A stretch of 64,000 bases of DNA from Calendula officinalis (GCA_963853835.1 OY970822.1:50308404-50372403); one strand, 5' to 3'. Shown: positions 1 through 11,584, numbered from the stretch's first letter. Notes: generated by a model not told the origin, from the sequence alone. Program-made: numbers and translations.

Positions 1-25
1 CTTGTCAATTACTTTTGTTTTGTCG

Positions 26-79
26 AGGGGGAGAAATATTAATTCTAGGGGGAGAATTATTATTTCTAGGGGGAGAAAA
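26..79 (+). other. Three polypurine-tract-like repeats at the start of the 3' UTR
   Basis: AGGGGGAGAA occurs at 26-35, 47-56 and 68-77, about 21 bp apart. The same triplet is at 20241-20292 in the complete element. The tracts resemble the true PPT next to the 3' LTR (2306-2315) but lie 2.2 kb upstream of it. They could act as extra plus-strand primers during reverse transcription; that is inference. Confidence 0.6.
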
Positions 80-1838
80 TTCAGAAAAACAAAAACAAAA
101 TACCCAAATAAAAAGTTTTATGTTTGTAACGTTAATCATAAGTTGGTGTAATATCCGTAAACGATCTCTTTACTAGTTCTCTAGTAAAGATTGTATTTGT
201 TTATTACAAATTCTTTTAATTCTCGTTACTTACTACTTCAAAAGACATACCTTCCCATGGTTTGCCAGATCCGGCCACACCTTCCCAGGGAAATATTTCA
301 GCCAACTGGTAAATGTGAGGGTTTAGGTCTAGGGTATAGTAATAGGTGAGTGCAAGGTGATGTGAAAACATGATAAATCAAAGAAAACACACCTTATGAG
401 TGCATCCAAACCGAAAACAAACCGGGCAACCAATTAAATAGGTGATCATTCATTCGTTGAATGTTTCACTAGACTTTACTGGCCCAGTAAAGCAAATGCA
501 CGCCACCACCAACTACTCAAATTCCTCTCAACAGGGATTTGTTTCATTTCATCAGGGGACGTAGCACAAAAGCTACTGACTACTCATTCGGAGTATGTCG
601 GTATTGAATAATAATAACCTCCTGCCCCGGGTTAAGTCTCTTTGTATGCACAGTGTCTCTAGTTCTCACCCCCAAGAATATTTCCAATATAGGACACCTG
701 CACTACAAACATGAATCTCCGTGTATTCATCGGAACACTCATAGTGGCATCACAATCTGGTGCTTCACAAGGATTGAGTGGAAATCCTGCTAGAGCTAAA
801 ATCGCGCCAACTCTAAACGCAGGTCACACATTTGAATCCACTGTTGTGCAAACGACTATCGATTCATACCGTGTGTTAACGGATACTCTATGTGAGTCCG
901 GTTTTACCTAATTTCTTCAAGTTGCTGTGCCTAAACTTTTATATCATAAAGGCAACAACTTATGCCGGAAACACATACATTTTCCGATGAAAAATCCATG
1001 TTATTCTTACAAAGTAACATCATCAATGCTGATAAATTGCACATGAGCGTTATAGTTCACTCTCAAATTACTCATATGATCTGCTATAATCGGCATGATC
1101 TTCCCCAGGAGCCACCTACAATATAGGACAATATGTAAGGGTACATAGGTCTAGGTGAGCAGAATCAAGTATCACGGGATCTTGATTGGGGTGCCCTGAG
1201 ATAAAATTTGAGAGGGGAATGTAGTATGGGGTGCAATTCAGCTAAACATGGTAAAATGAAATGAGGGAGTAGTCGAAAAATGAAAAAGTAAGCTTGAGTG
1301 AGGAGGGTGTGACAGGGTTAAAGAAAACGAAAAACCCTTACCAAAGTGATAAAAAGCCGGGTTGCCACGTCTCTATCAGATTGCATGTGTTGCTCTCTGA
1401 TATTGAAATAGACATCATGGACCCAGTGATGCAATGCACAACCCCCCCACCCACTCAAGTATTTCTTAAAAAGTACTTGTTCCAAAATCACGGAGATAAC
1501 CACATCCACTATCGACATCTCATTTGGAGATTGTTGATATTGAAAAAGAGGACCCACCTCCAGTCCTCGCCTTCGTTTGTCCACATATAGAGTCTAGAAC
1601 CGAATTAAATTTCTCTAGGACACAGGCACTCTACCAAGCATATATTTGAGATATTGTCGGAACATTCATAGTGATACCAAAATTATTGGTATTCCACGAT
1701 GATTGAATGGAAATCCTACCAGTGCTAACATCAATGCCAACACTGAACGTAGGTCACACAGTTTCTGTAACTGTTGTGCTAACAGGCAATCTATGTGATC
1801 CTGGGTTACCCTGATACATTCTTGTGCGAAGATCAGAC

Positions 1839-1976
1839 GACCGTACTCCATTCTTATCAACAACGGTCACTATGTCTGATAGAAAATCTGATGACTGTAC
1901 TTCAATTTTATCAACAACAGTCAATAAATCAGATAAGGGATTCTATGACCGTACTCCAACATTATCAACAACGGTC
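1839..1976 (+). repeat. Three 54-bp tandem repeats, each able to form a hairpin
   Basis: Arms are GACCGT/ACGGTC (1839-1844 with 1863-1868), GACTGT/ACAGTC (1893-1898 with 1917-1922) and GACCGT/ACGGTC (1947-1952 with 1971-1976). Each has an 18-nt loop and the period is 54 bp. The middle unit changes both sides of one base pair, so pairing is kept. The period is a multiple of three, so a short frame also runs through it as 18-residue repeats. Confidence 0.75.
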
Positions 1977-2305
1977 AGAAAATCCACAACATATCAACAT
2001 TCCGCACTGCTTCAACTTCAACAAACATCAGGAACCAAGGATCTGCAGCAAATCGACAAACGCCACAACTTCAAGAAAGGACTTCCGCTGCTAACCGCTC
2101 TATCTATGGGTCTACATTCAGTCGATTTGCATGAAGTCTTCTGGAATACTTTATATTGGTTGAAAAGCCGATTAAAAGTATGTCTGTCACTGATGATTAA
2201 AGGCTGATGCTGTTTTATCAACATAACTGCTCAACGGTTCAATTCTCAGCTCCAGCCTTACAAACACAGAAGTCTTCAAAGATATGCAACATAGTCTACT
2301 ATTAC

Positions 2306-2315
2306 AAAGGGGGAG
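2306..2315 (+). other. Polypurine tract of the partial Sirevirus
   Basis: AAAGGGGGAG two bases upstream of the 3' LTR. It is identical to the tract at 22521-22530 and is the primer site for plus-strand synthesis. Confidence 0.85.
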
Positions 2316-2317
2316 AT

Positions 2318-2620
2318 TGTTAGGTACTAGAAAGTTGTAATAGATAGTCTAGGGGGTAAAGTGTAACATTGTATATAAGTTAAGAATAGTTTAGGAAATG
2401 GTCCAAACTAACCAAGAATTAAGCCATGGTATAAATACCAAGGTGTAAGGCTTAATTCTTTAACTTTTGCTCACAAATCAATTCACACATTCAGCATTTG
2501 TTCTCTCTAACTTCTCTCTACCTTTCTCTCTCTAAAACCCTAATTTTTTCTTCATCTTTCTCACCAAGATCATCATCAAACATCATTGAATGGATTGAAT
2601 CAGTGAATCTATGCTTTTCA
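2318..2620 (+). repeat. 3' LTR of the partial Sirevirus
   Basis: 303 bp, TG...CA ends, homologous to the 304-bp LTRs at 6822-7125 and 22533-22836 but clearly more diverged. It has the same GGTATAAATACC promoter core. It is followed by GGGGG; the matching left flank is outside the window. Confidence 0.9.
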
Positions 2621-3101
2621 GGGGGAGTTTACCTAGTTAACCCATATCGGGGGAGTTGTTTCGGGGAGGCCCGTTACGTATGTGATTGGGCTTATGGCAA
2701 GCCTTAGAGTATGTTTGACTATGTGCAATTTGATAATTATTTAATTATTATTTTATTGCAAATTATTTTCTAACCGGGTCTAAAACCTATGTTTCTCACG
2801 AGACAATCTTTGTCTCACGTACTACGTTTATTTTGGCTATGGACTCAGGTTCGGGAGCTAAAGATTAGGCGGCCCGTAGTTAGCATTTGGAAGTGATTAG
2901 CTCGGTGTACTTATTTAATTCCCTAGACTATGGTTTTGATATTATTGTAACTTCGATTTTTTGATACTTATTGATGACTCCAAATGTTTTTTTTAAACTA
3001 CATTTTTGGGATACTCGGTTCGTAAAGACTTATATTTTTATATTTAAAAGTTTTATTTGGGTTGATAAATTGGTGTGTTACAACTGTGGTGGCTTGAAGT
3101 T
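2621..3101. other. Unassigned stretch, possibly an LTR fragment
   Basis: No gene. The sequence ends around 3081 in GTGTTACA, the usual end of a gypsy LTR, so it may be the 3' part of a gypsy LTR into which the Sirevirus inserted. There is no second copy here to confirm this. Confidence 0.3.
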
Positions 3102-3923
3102 TTAGAAAGAAGGACGAAAATGAGACTGTCCAGCAGGTCTGTTATGTTTCTGCTTTCCCTTGTTCAACAACATGGGGCACTGAGCCTTCCAATGATTTTT
3201 CTGCTTGCAATAGGTACACTCATCAAAAGAAACTCTGCTCCGGTTCTAGCTTGAAGACTATCTTGGCTGAGTAACAGCAAGAACAGTAGGCATTGTTGTC
3301 TTCGAACCTCTGTCTCCATGAGATTTCAGACGAGTTTCTTCAGCAATCAACTCGCGAACAACTGAATCAACAGAGGGAAGTGGTGTGCGATGCAAGATTG
3401 AACCACGCAGACCTTCAAAATCTGAACGTAAAGCCATCAAGAACTGAACCAAACGCTGCTCTTCCCTTCTATCAATATAAGGCTTAAAAGCCTTCAAGTC
3501 AGCAGGTTCTGTAAGAGCTAGCTGATCCCACAAGTCAGACATAGCAGCATAAAATTCTTGGACAATTAAACTGTTCTGTTGAAGAGCTCGAATATCAAAT
3601 TCCAACTGATACTGTTTTGCAAAATTAGATTGAGTATAAAATCTATCCAAGTGATCCCAAACTTCCTTAGTTGTGTCATACTTTGCTAACTGAGTAACAG
3701 AATTGTTAATCCAAGTGTTGATCTTGGAGTTTTGAGTTTCCCAAGTTTCTAATAAGGTTGCATAATTCTGAGCCTTGTCATCTGTTGGTTTACTTTTGGT
3801 ACCTGTTATAATACCCCACAAGTTCTTTCCTCGCAAAAAGTTTTTCGTAACATAACTCCAATGGGCATAGTTCTTGCCATCTAGTTGAGTGCTAATTGAC
3901 TGGAGAGAATCGTCTCGAGCCAT
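3102..3923 (-). pseudogene. gag: Copia gag (nucleocapsid) with two nonsense codons
   Basis: Gag packages element RNA into virus-like particles. From the ATG at 3923 one frame runs 274 codons to a stop at 3102. It is interrupted by in-frame TAG at 3258-3260 and 3246-3248. The N-terminal part has the copia gag pattern (tryptophan-rich N terminus, then a helical segment rich in Q, F and L). A CCHC zinc knuckle (C-x2-C-x4-H-x4-C) lies after the stops, roughly at 3160-3205. Upstream come a repeat-containing leader, a tRNA-type primer site and an LTR, all on the minus strand. The pol part is missing; sequence homology ends near 3100. Confidence 0.8.
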
Positions 3924-3973
3924 GACCAAAGAGAGTGAATAAAAGTCACCAATAATATTGCCCAACACAAACA

Positions 3974-4165
3974 GTTAATACTGATCAGCAGAAACGAACC
4001 AGCAGTAACTACTCAGCAGTTAATACTGATCAGCAGAAACGAACCAGCAGTAATGAATCACTACTGCTCTCAACACCAGCAGTAACGGGTCAGTAGAAAC
4101 AGATCAGCAGTTACTACTGCTCAGCACAAACAGACTAGTAGAAACAGTAATCAGCAGAAATGATT
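3974..4165 (-). repeat. 44-bp tandem repeats in the copia leader
   Basis: Two near-perfect 44-bp copies (about 3974-4017 and 4018-4061) are followed by degenerate copies of the same CAGCAGTA/TACTGCTG motif. They lie between the gag start and the primer binding site of the minus-strand element. Confidence 0.7.
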
Positions 4166-4428
4166 AATACTGCTTAACCAAAATCAGGATTTCCACAAAT
4201 CAACAAATCAGAAACCCTAACGAATACAAATCGCCAGACAAGAATACCAATACTAACAACCAAATGAAATCCCCAGAATCAAACAAAACCAGACGAATCA
4301 AAGCAAACGAAATACTGAAATGAGCGAGAAATACTGAGACGAATCAAAGCAAACGAGTTCGATTCGCGAATAGATCAAGTACGATATTCAAGCCTCCTCC
4401 AATAATCATGAACAAAAGATCGAGTTTA

Positions 4429-4440
4429 GCTCTGATACCA
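4429..4440 (-). other. Primer binding site, initiator-Met tRNA type
   Basis: On the minus strand this reads TGGTATCAGAGC, the standard plant copia PBS. It directly abuts the LTR at 4441. Confidence 0.85.
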
Positions 4441-4597
4441 TGTGAACTTACAAAGGAGGCTAGGGTTTCATAGCAAAATAGCAAAAGTCAAGTTACAGAA
4501 CAAGACAAAGAAAGACAATATATATAGTAAAGCTAACTAGCTAATGGGCTTGACATAAGGCCCAACTAATAAACTCAATAAGACTAATAAGCTAACA
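4441..4597 (-). repeat. Short 5' LTR of the minus-strand copia fragment
   Basis: About 157 bp, starting TGTGAAC and ending CTAACA on the plus strand, adjacent to the PBS. Only one copy is present, so the outer boundary is an estimate from the TG/CA ends. Confidence 0.6.
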
Positions 4598-4631
4598 CAA
4601 AGAAAATACAAATATATGAAGAGAAATAATA

Positions 4632-4789
4632 TTGATGCCTATCTTTTGTGCTTATTTATGTGTCTACCTACTTGATAAGATGACATGTGTAATCAACTAA
4701 TTTTCTCTCATAATATTATCGCTTGATTTTGACATATGTTTTGATCAAATAAGTAGGCACATAAGTAGATACAAAAGATAGACATCGAT
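4632..4789. mobile_element. MITE-like element with about 46-bp inverted ends
   Basis: The left end (about 4632-4676) and right end (about 4743-4789) are imperfect reverse complements sharing a GATGCCTATCTTTTGT-type core. The interior is about 65 bp and non-coding. I could not fix a target duplication, so the superfamily is open. Confidence 0.55.
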
Positions 4790-5855
4790 GAATACCATTA
4801 CTCATATATGAATTCAATGCGACATATTATCCTTCAATGCGACATATTAGTCTTTTGTGTTGTGACCATCTTTCCTCTTGTCGTTTCTCACAAACTTGGT
4901 AAGGTTAGGGACTTGCTTCTTACTAGATCAATAAATAAACCGAACGAATAAGAATGTGATTTGTTCATATTCGTTTGTTAAGAAAAATCAAATGTTCATA
5001 CACTGTTCGTTATACGTTAAAAAAGTAAGTGCTTATGAACTATATCCTAGCATAGCTTTGACAGACAACACAAACCCATAAACTCTTACAAATACTAGAA
5101 GAAACTTAATTATGAATATAATATATGGATTAATGCTTGGTTACCGAGTTTTTAAATAAAAGAATATTGTAGAAAATAAGATAAAATTTATGAGCAATTC
5201 TATTTTTCAAGTTTACGAATTGGAAAGAAAAGATGAATCCTGTAATATTTTGTTTTCCCGAATTACCTTATTAACATTTAGCAGGGATAAATGTGACTGC
5301 TCATCTACAGTTGAGCAGTTTTCTTTTCTTTTTTTTTTTTTTAATTTTTTTTCCTTTTTAATAAATACTCTAATGTTATTGTCCTTTACCACTTTCCTTT
5401 TTGACTACCGATCTGATTAACTTGATCAAGGTCTTTCTTGACACCAAATATGCCTTCTGATTTGTTTGTAAGTTAGATCGAGAGGGACGGTTAGTAGAGA
5501 TGACTAAATTACCATAAGAATGGGTGAATTTAAGATTGGATGTGATGATTTTGTTATTGTGTGGCTTCTTCTTCTTCGAGACGAACATATCTACTGGAAT
5601 TCCTTAGGAGTTTGGTTGATATGAGGTGGATCCTTGATAACAATTCATAAATTCATAGACAATATGATGAGAATTATTTAAAATGAAAGGGATTCATGGG
5701 GCGTACTTTGATCTTTTCTAGGGTATAAATAGACACCAGTTGAAATTTTGAGTGAAAAGAGAGGAAGATTTAGTAAAATTTAGAGGATTTAAATGTATTT
5801 AATGAAGGCTCACGCTAAGCCTACCAACTGTTTCAATAAACTTACCATTAAAATA
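4790..5855. other. AT-rich DNA with no recognisable gene
   Basis: No convincing coding signal, LTR or RNA gene. Short open frames around 5190-5588 are in T-rich or A-rich sequence and carry no domain. Confidence 0.5.
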
Positions 5856-5857
5856 TA

Positions 5858-6121
5858 CTCCCTCCGTCCCTAAATAAAGTTCTCATTTCACCTTCAAGTT
5901 TTGTCCCTAAATAAAATTCTCATTTCTAAAACTTAAGGGACCCACTTAATATAATAATATTATTACCAATACTTTCACCACTAATTATCTCTTAAAACAC
6001 TTTCTCTCTCCAATCAAACTTTATATTTTATTCAAAAGTAATACCAAATACCCCACCACTAACTATCTCCTAAAATGTTGTGCCCAACACAAATGGGAAC
6101 TTTATTTAGGGACGGAGGGAG
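5858..6121. mobile_element. Stowaway-type MITE
   Basis: 264 bp, starting CTCCCTCCGTCCC and ending with the reverse complement GGGACGGAGGGAG. TA lies immediately outside both ends (5856-5857 and 6122-6123). This terminus and the TA duplication are characteristic of Stowaway (Tc1/mariner) MITEs. There is a second, internal copy of the GTCCCTAAATAAA motif near 5913. Confidence 0.93.
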
Positions 6122-6253
6122 TAATTCTCTTTGTAAGCCCAATGAAGCGAGCGAGAGAGAAGATGGAAAGGACAATATGTTTAACACTATGTAATATAAT
6201 TATTCACTCACTTTTCTTTTATTTTTTATAATTCCATTTCAATATATTCTTTT

Positions 6254-6566
6254 TGTTATAAATTAGATATGATTATGACCCTATTTGCACTTCATCAAAG
6301 AACTTGCTACATCTATAACAAGAACATAAGATGAAGAACAATAACTAGAAAGAAGAGAGGAAGAGAAGTATGTAAACACTTATGAAAGTGTTGAGGTGTA
6401 TTTTATTCATCCATCTCATGGGGTATTTATACTAAAAGTTTTACCCTTGCATTACATGTACATACAAATGAAAGGTAAATAAGTAGACATAGATTTGATG
6501 GAGAAGACATGAAGGGTTGAAAATGTGGCAATCCATTTAATGGCTTTGTCTTGCATATTCATAATA
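6254..6566 (-). repeat. 3' LTR of the outer copia element
   Basis: 313 bp, paired with 28353-28665. It differs at about three sites (near positions 32, 53 and 145 of the alignment), so this insertion is recent and slightly older than the nested element. Confidence 0.9.
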
Positions 6567-6577
6567 CTCCCCCTTGG
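6567..6577 (-). other. Polypurine tract of the outer copia element
   Basis: On the minus strand CCAAGGGGGAG lies directly against the 3' LTR. This position and purine content are as expected for a PPT. Confidence 0.8.
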
Positions 6578-6711
6578 ATGACACATTTTTCAACTACTAC
6601 TGCCTCGTTAAAAACCTTTGCTAAAGAAAACCCAGTGGGAAAAAACTTTAGCGAAGGGAAAAAGAGTGCAGTGCATAGTTTACTCCCCCTCATTTATGTA
6701 ATCACTATTCT

Positions 6712-6821
6712 TCACATGCTATGCACATGTCGCATTCCGATACCCGATACATGCTTTCTAAAGATTGCAGTGGGAAGTGCCTTCGTGAAAAGATCTGCTG
6801 CATTGTTACTGGATTGAACAT
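6712..6821 (-). pseudogene. C-terminal end of outer copia RNase H
   Basis: The minus-strand frame contains the copia end motif A-D-x-x-T-K-A-L-P and stops at TGA (6712-6714). It continues the RNase H frame that is interrupted at 22842 by the nested element. About 140 bp of non-coding 3' sequence separate it from the PPT. Confidence 0.85.
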
Positions 6822-7125
6822 TGTTAGGTACTAGAAAGTTGTAATAGATAGTCTAGGGGGTAAAAGTGAAACATTGTATAGATGTTAAGTTTTGTTTAGG
6901 AATTAGTCCTAACTAACCAAGTTTTAAGCCATGGTATAAATACCAACATGTAAGGCTTAAATCTTTAACTTTTGCTCACAAATCAATTCACACATTCAGC
7001 ATTTGTTCTCTCTAACTTCTCTATACCTTTCTCTCTCTAAAACCCTAATTTGTTCTTCATCTTTCTCACCAAGATCATCATCAAACATCTCTTAATGGAT
7101 TGAATCAGTGATATTGTGCTTTTCA
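6822..7125 (+). repeat. 5' LTR of the nested Sirevirus
   Basis: 304 bp, differing from the 3' LTR (22533-22836) at only two positions (a G/A near LTR position 47 and an A/C near 202). Close to a third of the way in is the promoter core TATAAATA (6935-6942). Confidence 0.97.
6935..6942 (+). promoter_or_regulatory. LTR TATA box
   Basis: TATAAATA inside the 5' LTR. The same core is in the LTRs at 2318, 22533 and, in a diverged LTR, at 48350. It likely sets the start of genomic RNA roughly 30 bp downstream. Confidence 0.7.
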
Positions 7126-7127
7126 AT

Positions 7128-7139
7128 TGGTATCAGAGC
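7128..7139 (+). other. Primer binding site, initiator-Met tRNA
   Basis: TGGTATCAGAGC two bases after the 5' LTR, complementary to the 3' end of plant initiator methionine tRNA. Confidence 0.93.
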
Positions 7140-7256
7140 ATAATTTCATCTTGAAAACGATCCAAATCCATCAATTGGTGTTAAAATCAGAAGAATCAGT
7201 GGGTTTTTGAAGGTTTTTGAAGAAAAAGGGGTGTAAGATCAAAAATCAGATTTAAG

Positions 7257-7944
7257 GTACTATTTCTTGTTATTATGGATTGAATAGCTTCCTTTTATTG
7301 TTATATTAAGCTTAGAATTAAGCTTGGTTTGAATCTAATCCATACTGATGAAGAATTAAGAGTTTTAGGAAAAACCATTAAAGCTTCAAAAAACCTTTAA
7401 ATTCAAATTTTCGAATAGATCTAGGTTGCTTTTGGGTAATATAGTTGAAATGGATTGAAGGAAATAGTATTTGGGTCAGTTTGTGATTAAAATCAAAGAA
7501 TTTGGGTAAGAAATGAGCATTTTAGGATCAAATTAGTAGGTTTTTTATAGGCTGTTCGTAACTGTTCTGCGCAAGAACTGTTCGGCCCGAGAACAGTAAC
7601 AAGTTCGGCCCGAACATCATCAACAACTTCGGCCCGAACTTCAACACTAACTTCGGCCCGAACTACTACCCAACTTCGGCCCGAACTTTAACCCTACTTC
7701 GGCTCGAACTTCAAACCCTACTTCGGCTCGAACTTCTTTCACTACCTCGGCCCGAACTTCTTTTGTACTTCGGCCCGAACTTCTTTTACACTTCGACCCG
7801 AACTTCTTTTGCACTTCGGCCCGAACTTCTTTTACACTTCGACCCGAACTTCTTTTGTACTTCGGCCCGAACTTCTTTTGTACTTCGGCCCGAACTTCTT
7901 TTCCATATTTAAATTTTTTTTCGGTCGTTCTTTCTTCCAACAAG
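7257..7944 (+). other. Putative intron in the gag leader
   Basis: A good 5' splice site (AAG|GTACTATTTC at 7256/7257) follows about 117 nt after the PBS. A pyrimidine-rich stretch ending CAACAAG (AG at 7943-7944) lies 2 nt before the gag ATG at 7947. The 688-nt interval contains the palindrome array. The env-like gene has the same layout (15505-16200). The splice sites are read by eye and not proven. Confidence 0.4.
7578..7900 (+). repeat. TTCGGCCCGAA palindrome array in the gag leader
   Basis: About 14 copies of an 11-bp palindrome, TTCGGCCCGAA, with variants TTCGGCTCGAA and TTCGACCCGAA. The last eight or so are spaced about 24 bp apart with a TTCTTTTGTAC-like linker. A second array of the same motif lies before the env-like gene. 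The antisense open frame through it is only a by-product of the repeat. Confidence 0.9.
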
Positions 7945-7946
7945 AT

Positions 7947-10900
7947 ATGACTTCCAAGGACGCCTTGTCCATTGGATCAGACACGAAACCACCTGTTCTC
8001 TACCGAGGAGAATACGGTCAATAAAAGAAACGGTTTCTCCATTTCATCCTGAGCCAACAAGCTGGTCCATCTATCCTTGAATCCCTTACAACCGGACCCG
8101 CTAAGTTCTATCGTGCTGTGGCTCCAGCCCTAAACACCGAACCAGCAATACCTGGAGGTGTAATCGAAATTCCCCCGGCGGAATACACTCAAGAGCAAAA
8201 GGATAGGGCTAGGGCGGATGTGCTCGCACACTCCTACATGCTACAAGGCATAACGAATGAAATCTACAGCAGCCTTGATAGCTTCAGCACGGGGAAAGAG
8301 CTTTGTGATGAAATTCAAAAGCAAATGGAGGGTACCGACCTGGGTAATAAAGCAAAGATGGTTTCGACCTTAAACGCCTATGGTCAATTCAAAGCTACCC
8401 CAATGGAAGAACTAGGGCAAACGTATCTTAGATTCTGCAACATGCTCAACGATCTCCGAAAGAACAACCTCATCAAAGAGAAGCTTGAGATCAACATCAA
8501 ATTCATCCAATCCCTACTACCGGAGTGGGAGATGTTTGGAAACAGTGCAATGCAGCACAAGGATTTGAGCTCCATAGATATTCATGAACTATATGAGTAC
8601 CTACATCAAAACGAGCCTATGGTGAAAGGAATCGTCAAAAACAGGCAAGATATGACAGACACCTTGGCAATGTTGACCAAACAAAATCTGGCTCTTAACA
8701 AAGGTATCAACGAAGTAATGGTTGCAGCACAAACAAAAGAGGTGGTACATGAAGAACCAGAAACTCTGATCCCAGCGGGGACACAAGATGAAATCGACTC
8801 AGTTCGTCAAGCCTTGGCTCTCATTTCCTCCTATAACAAAAAGTACTATAAGAAACCAACCAACAACAATCTTAGATCATCCTCAAATTTCAAATTCAAT
8901 TCCTCTTCTCAAACCCCGAACAACAAATCCTCATCTTCCTCCACCGAGCCACCTAAGAAATGTTACAATTGTGGTCTGACGGGCCATTTTGCCAAAGAAT
9001 GCCAGAAGCCAAAGGTGAAGGACTCAGAATACTTTAAACGGAAAATGCTCATGGCCAAACAAGTTGAAAATGCGAAAGTTCTACTGGCTGAGGATCTACA
9101 GTGGTTGGAGGACTCTGATGATCAAGAGGAAGAGGAATGCACAGCAAGCCTGGCTCTCATGGCGAGATCTAACGAACTCAGAGCTGCACTGGGCATTCCT
9201 GAGAATGATGAAAATGAGGTACACTCTTTATTAACTGATTCAGACACTGATGAATCTGAGAATTCCTTGTTTAATGAAAAACTCTTTACTAAAATTGATG
9301 AGAAATCACATTTCACAAAACAAATAACTGATTTGGAATCTGAAAAAGGTCAACTCTTAAATGATTTGAGTGAATTAAGTCAAGTTTCTTTTCAAATAAC
9401 TCAAGTAAATAAGGAATTACAAAATCAGTTGTCTACATCAAAGTCAGTTTTTCAATTTCAAATTACTGAGTTACAAAATGATCTACAAACACAAATAAAT
9501 ACAACGAATGCATCAAATACACAAATCCTAAAATTAAAAGATGAAAATTTAACATTTCGTCGCCAACTTGAAACTCTTGTTCCTCAAGTAAATCAAATTA
9601 ATAATTCAAATCAAAAAACACAAGAGTTACAACAACAGTTGTCAACATTTCATGCTGCTCACACCAGTGAAGTAAATCGTCTAAATCACATAATTAATAT
9701 AAAAAATCTTGAAATATCAAACCTCAAAACGATGAAGACGTCTCAAATGACAAAGACGACTCCAAGCAGCTGATAAATGACTTAGCTATCCAACTCAGTC
9801 GAGAGCAAACATGGATGAAGTCGGCTGACATAAAGATGAAAGACTACCAAGACAAGTTGAAGACAGCTGATACCGAGATTCAAAAACTAAATGAACAAAT
9901 CACAAACATTACAAACAATTTTAATAAGGAAATCGATGAACAATCAGCAACCATACACAGTCTTACTGTCAAGAAAGAAAATGCTGAAGAACACATCTCT
10001 AAACTAAAGCAGACGATTGTGAAAGCTGGCCACACTGAACAAACGATAAAATTAAATCAGCCAAAAGAGTTCAGATCTTTCAAATCAAAAGTAGGTCTCG
10101 GCGCTGAGAACTCCCGTCCTCTGGAAAAAGCTGCTGATGTTGTTCCCACACTATACAATTACGATTACATGAACTTGGGAATATGGCAAAGCTTTCTTCA
10201 TATGCCGGACGAGGAAGCAGAAATCGAGAAGTTCAACAGAGAAAAGAAGGAACACGCTCAAATCAGCTTTAACTATTCTGAATTGAATTATACATATGAA
10301 AAGAATAAAGCAAAATTTGAAAACAATGAGTACTTCCCGATTATCACTCCAGAAGAATTTTCCATCTCTGAAAATGAAGTTTTACAACAAACAATTGAAC
10401 CAAAGCTTTATGTTCCACCGTTGATTTTAGAAAAGAAAATTGTTCAACTTGAATCTGAAATTGATGAAACTCACAAAGCATTTGACAAAGAAAAGGAAAA
10501 TCTTCAAACAAAAATACATAATTTAGAGGACACCATTTTAGAATTAAAAACTACAACGAATAATGTTGTTTCCAAAAATTCTACAGCCTCTTTATTAGGG
10601 CCAGCTCCGACAAATCCTGTTCCAACCATCTTGAAGAGAAGCTCTAATCCACCTATTTTGAATCTTGCAGATGGAAGATTAGAGTCCGGAGGGAAGAAGT
10701 CCATAGCAACCAGAAGTCAACAGAGCCACACAGTCAAAGAAGTCTATTCAGACTGGATCCAGTATGCTTAAGAAGCCTAGTCTACTTAAGAAGTCTAGTC
10801 CACCTAAGACTGTAGTTTCATCTTTTTCTGTTCAAAATAAATGTAATGACTCTAGACAGTTTATTTCTCCAAAAGAAGCTCATGGCATGTGTAAAAACTT

Positions 10901-11584
10901 TATTTTGTGAAAACTATTTTAACAGCTTTTAGAACGGACTATGATTCTACTGTTTATCGTCCTGTCCGTTACTCTCCTGATTTTGGTGATGTGTATGTTA
11001 AAACTGACAAATATGGAACAAAAAGATTTTTTGACAAAATTACAAAGAAACAGATAACTCAAACTGATAAACGTTTTTTTGTAAAACTTGATGCACCTTG
11101 CAGTATTCATAAGACCATCGTCTATCATAAATCTGGTAAACTTATACACACATGCAGAACGTGCTATCCATATCTATGCAAATCATACGTCACTAAACCA
11201 GCAAAATCACCTCAAAAGATCTTATCATCTCCGGCTTTCAAACAACAGAAGAAATCTTCTCAAACTCAACAAACTTATGTTTCTAACAAAAGATCAAAAG
11301 CTCAAAAGCTACCCTCAAAACAATCAAAAATACCGTCTAAACAACCACAAATTTCTGTTTCTCACTTCTCTTCTAGTCGCACATCTCCTCAGGGTAAAGC
11401 TGCACAAAAGCCAAAACCGTCAGTTCTCCCCAAATTCGACAAACCATCCATTAAAACGTCTACTCATGTGAAATATACTTGGGTTAAAAACGAAAAATCT
11501 CATTGGATTCTCCAATCCTCTGAAAAATCTCTCAAATGGATCATCAAATCTGAACTGCCTCCTAGCAGTTCCCAAAAGCTCTAA
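7947..11584 (+). pseudogene. gag: Sirevirus gag, broken by a stop and frameshifts
   Basis: Gag forms the particle and binds RNA. I start it at ATG 7947, because the same frame continues through 8118-9773 with only one interruption, TAA at 8022-8024. The N-terminal helical gag domain spans about 8030-8620, and the CCHC zinc knuckle (C-x2-C-x4-H-x4-C) is at 8961-9002. A long Q/N/K-rich coiled coil follows (9290-9760 and 9815-10560). The frame moves near 9725 in an A run, near 10735, and again near 10905; each shift looks like a one-base indel. The C-terminal basic part (10907-11584) ends just before the W-V-P-K motif that precedes protease in this family. Long coiled-coil gag is typical of sireviruses. 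Confidence 0.88.

Larger units (their letters stand above)
1..2620 (+). mobile_element. 3' end of a Sirevirus-type copia element (3' UTR plus 3' LTR)
   Basis: Positions 1-2317 match 20217-22532, the 3' UTR of the complete element downstream, nearly base for base apart from a diverged patch around 1000-1300. The segment ends in a polypurine tract and a 303-bp LTR. The coding part lies left of the window. Small open frames at 711-911 and 1824-2207 exist in both copies, but their differences are mostly amino-acid changing, so I do not call them genes. This is a second, more diverged copy of the same family. Confidence 0.9.

Noticed and set aside
711..911. 66-codon frame present in both Sirevirus 3' UTR copies
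   Set aside because: Most differences between the two copies change amino acids and the ends differ; there is no sign of selection or a domain.
5190..5588. Two overlapping short frames of 70-76 codons
   Set aside because: They follow from T-rich and A-rich composition; no domain or conserved pattern.
7578..7900. Regular repeats with spacers resembling a CRISPR array
   Set aside because: The repeat is only 11 bp, the spacers are near-identical and the context is a plant retroelement leader.
7647..7943. Antisense frame with repeated V-R-A-E-V motifs
   Set aside because: It only reflects the palindrome array read backwards; no start context or domain.
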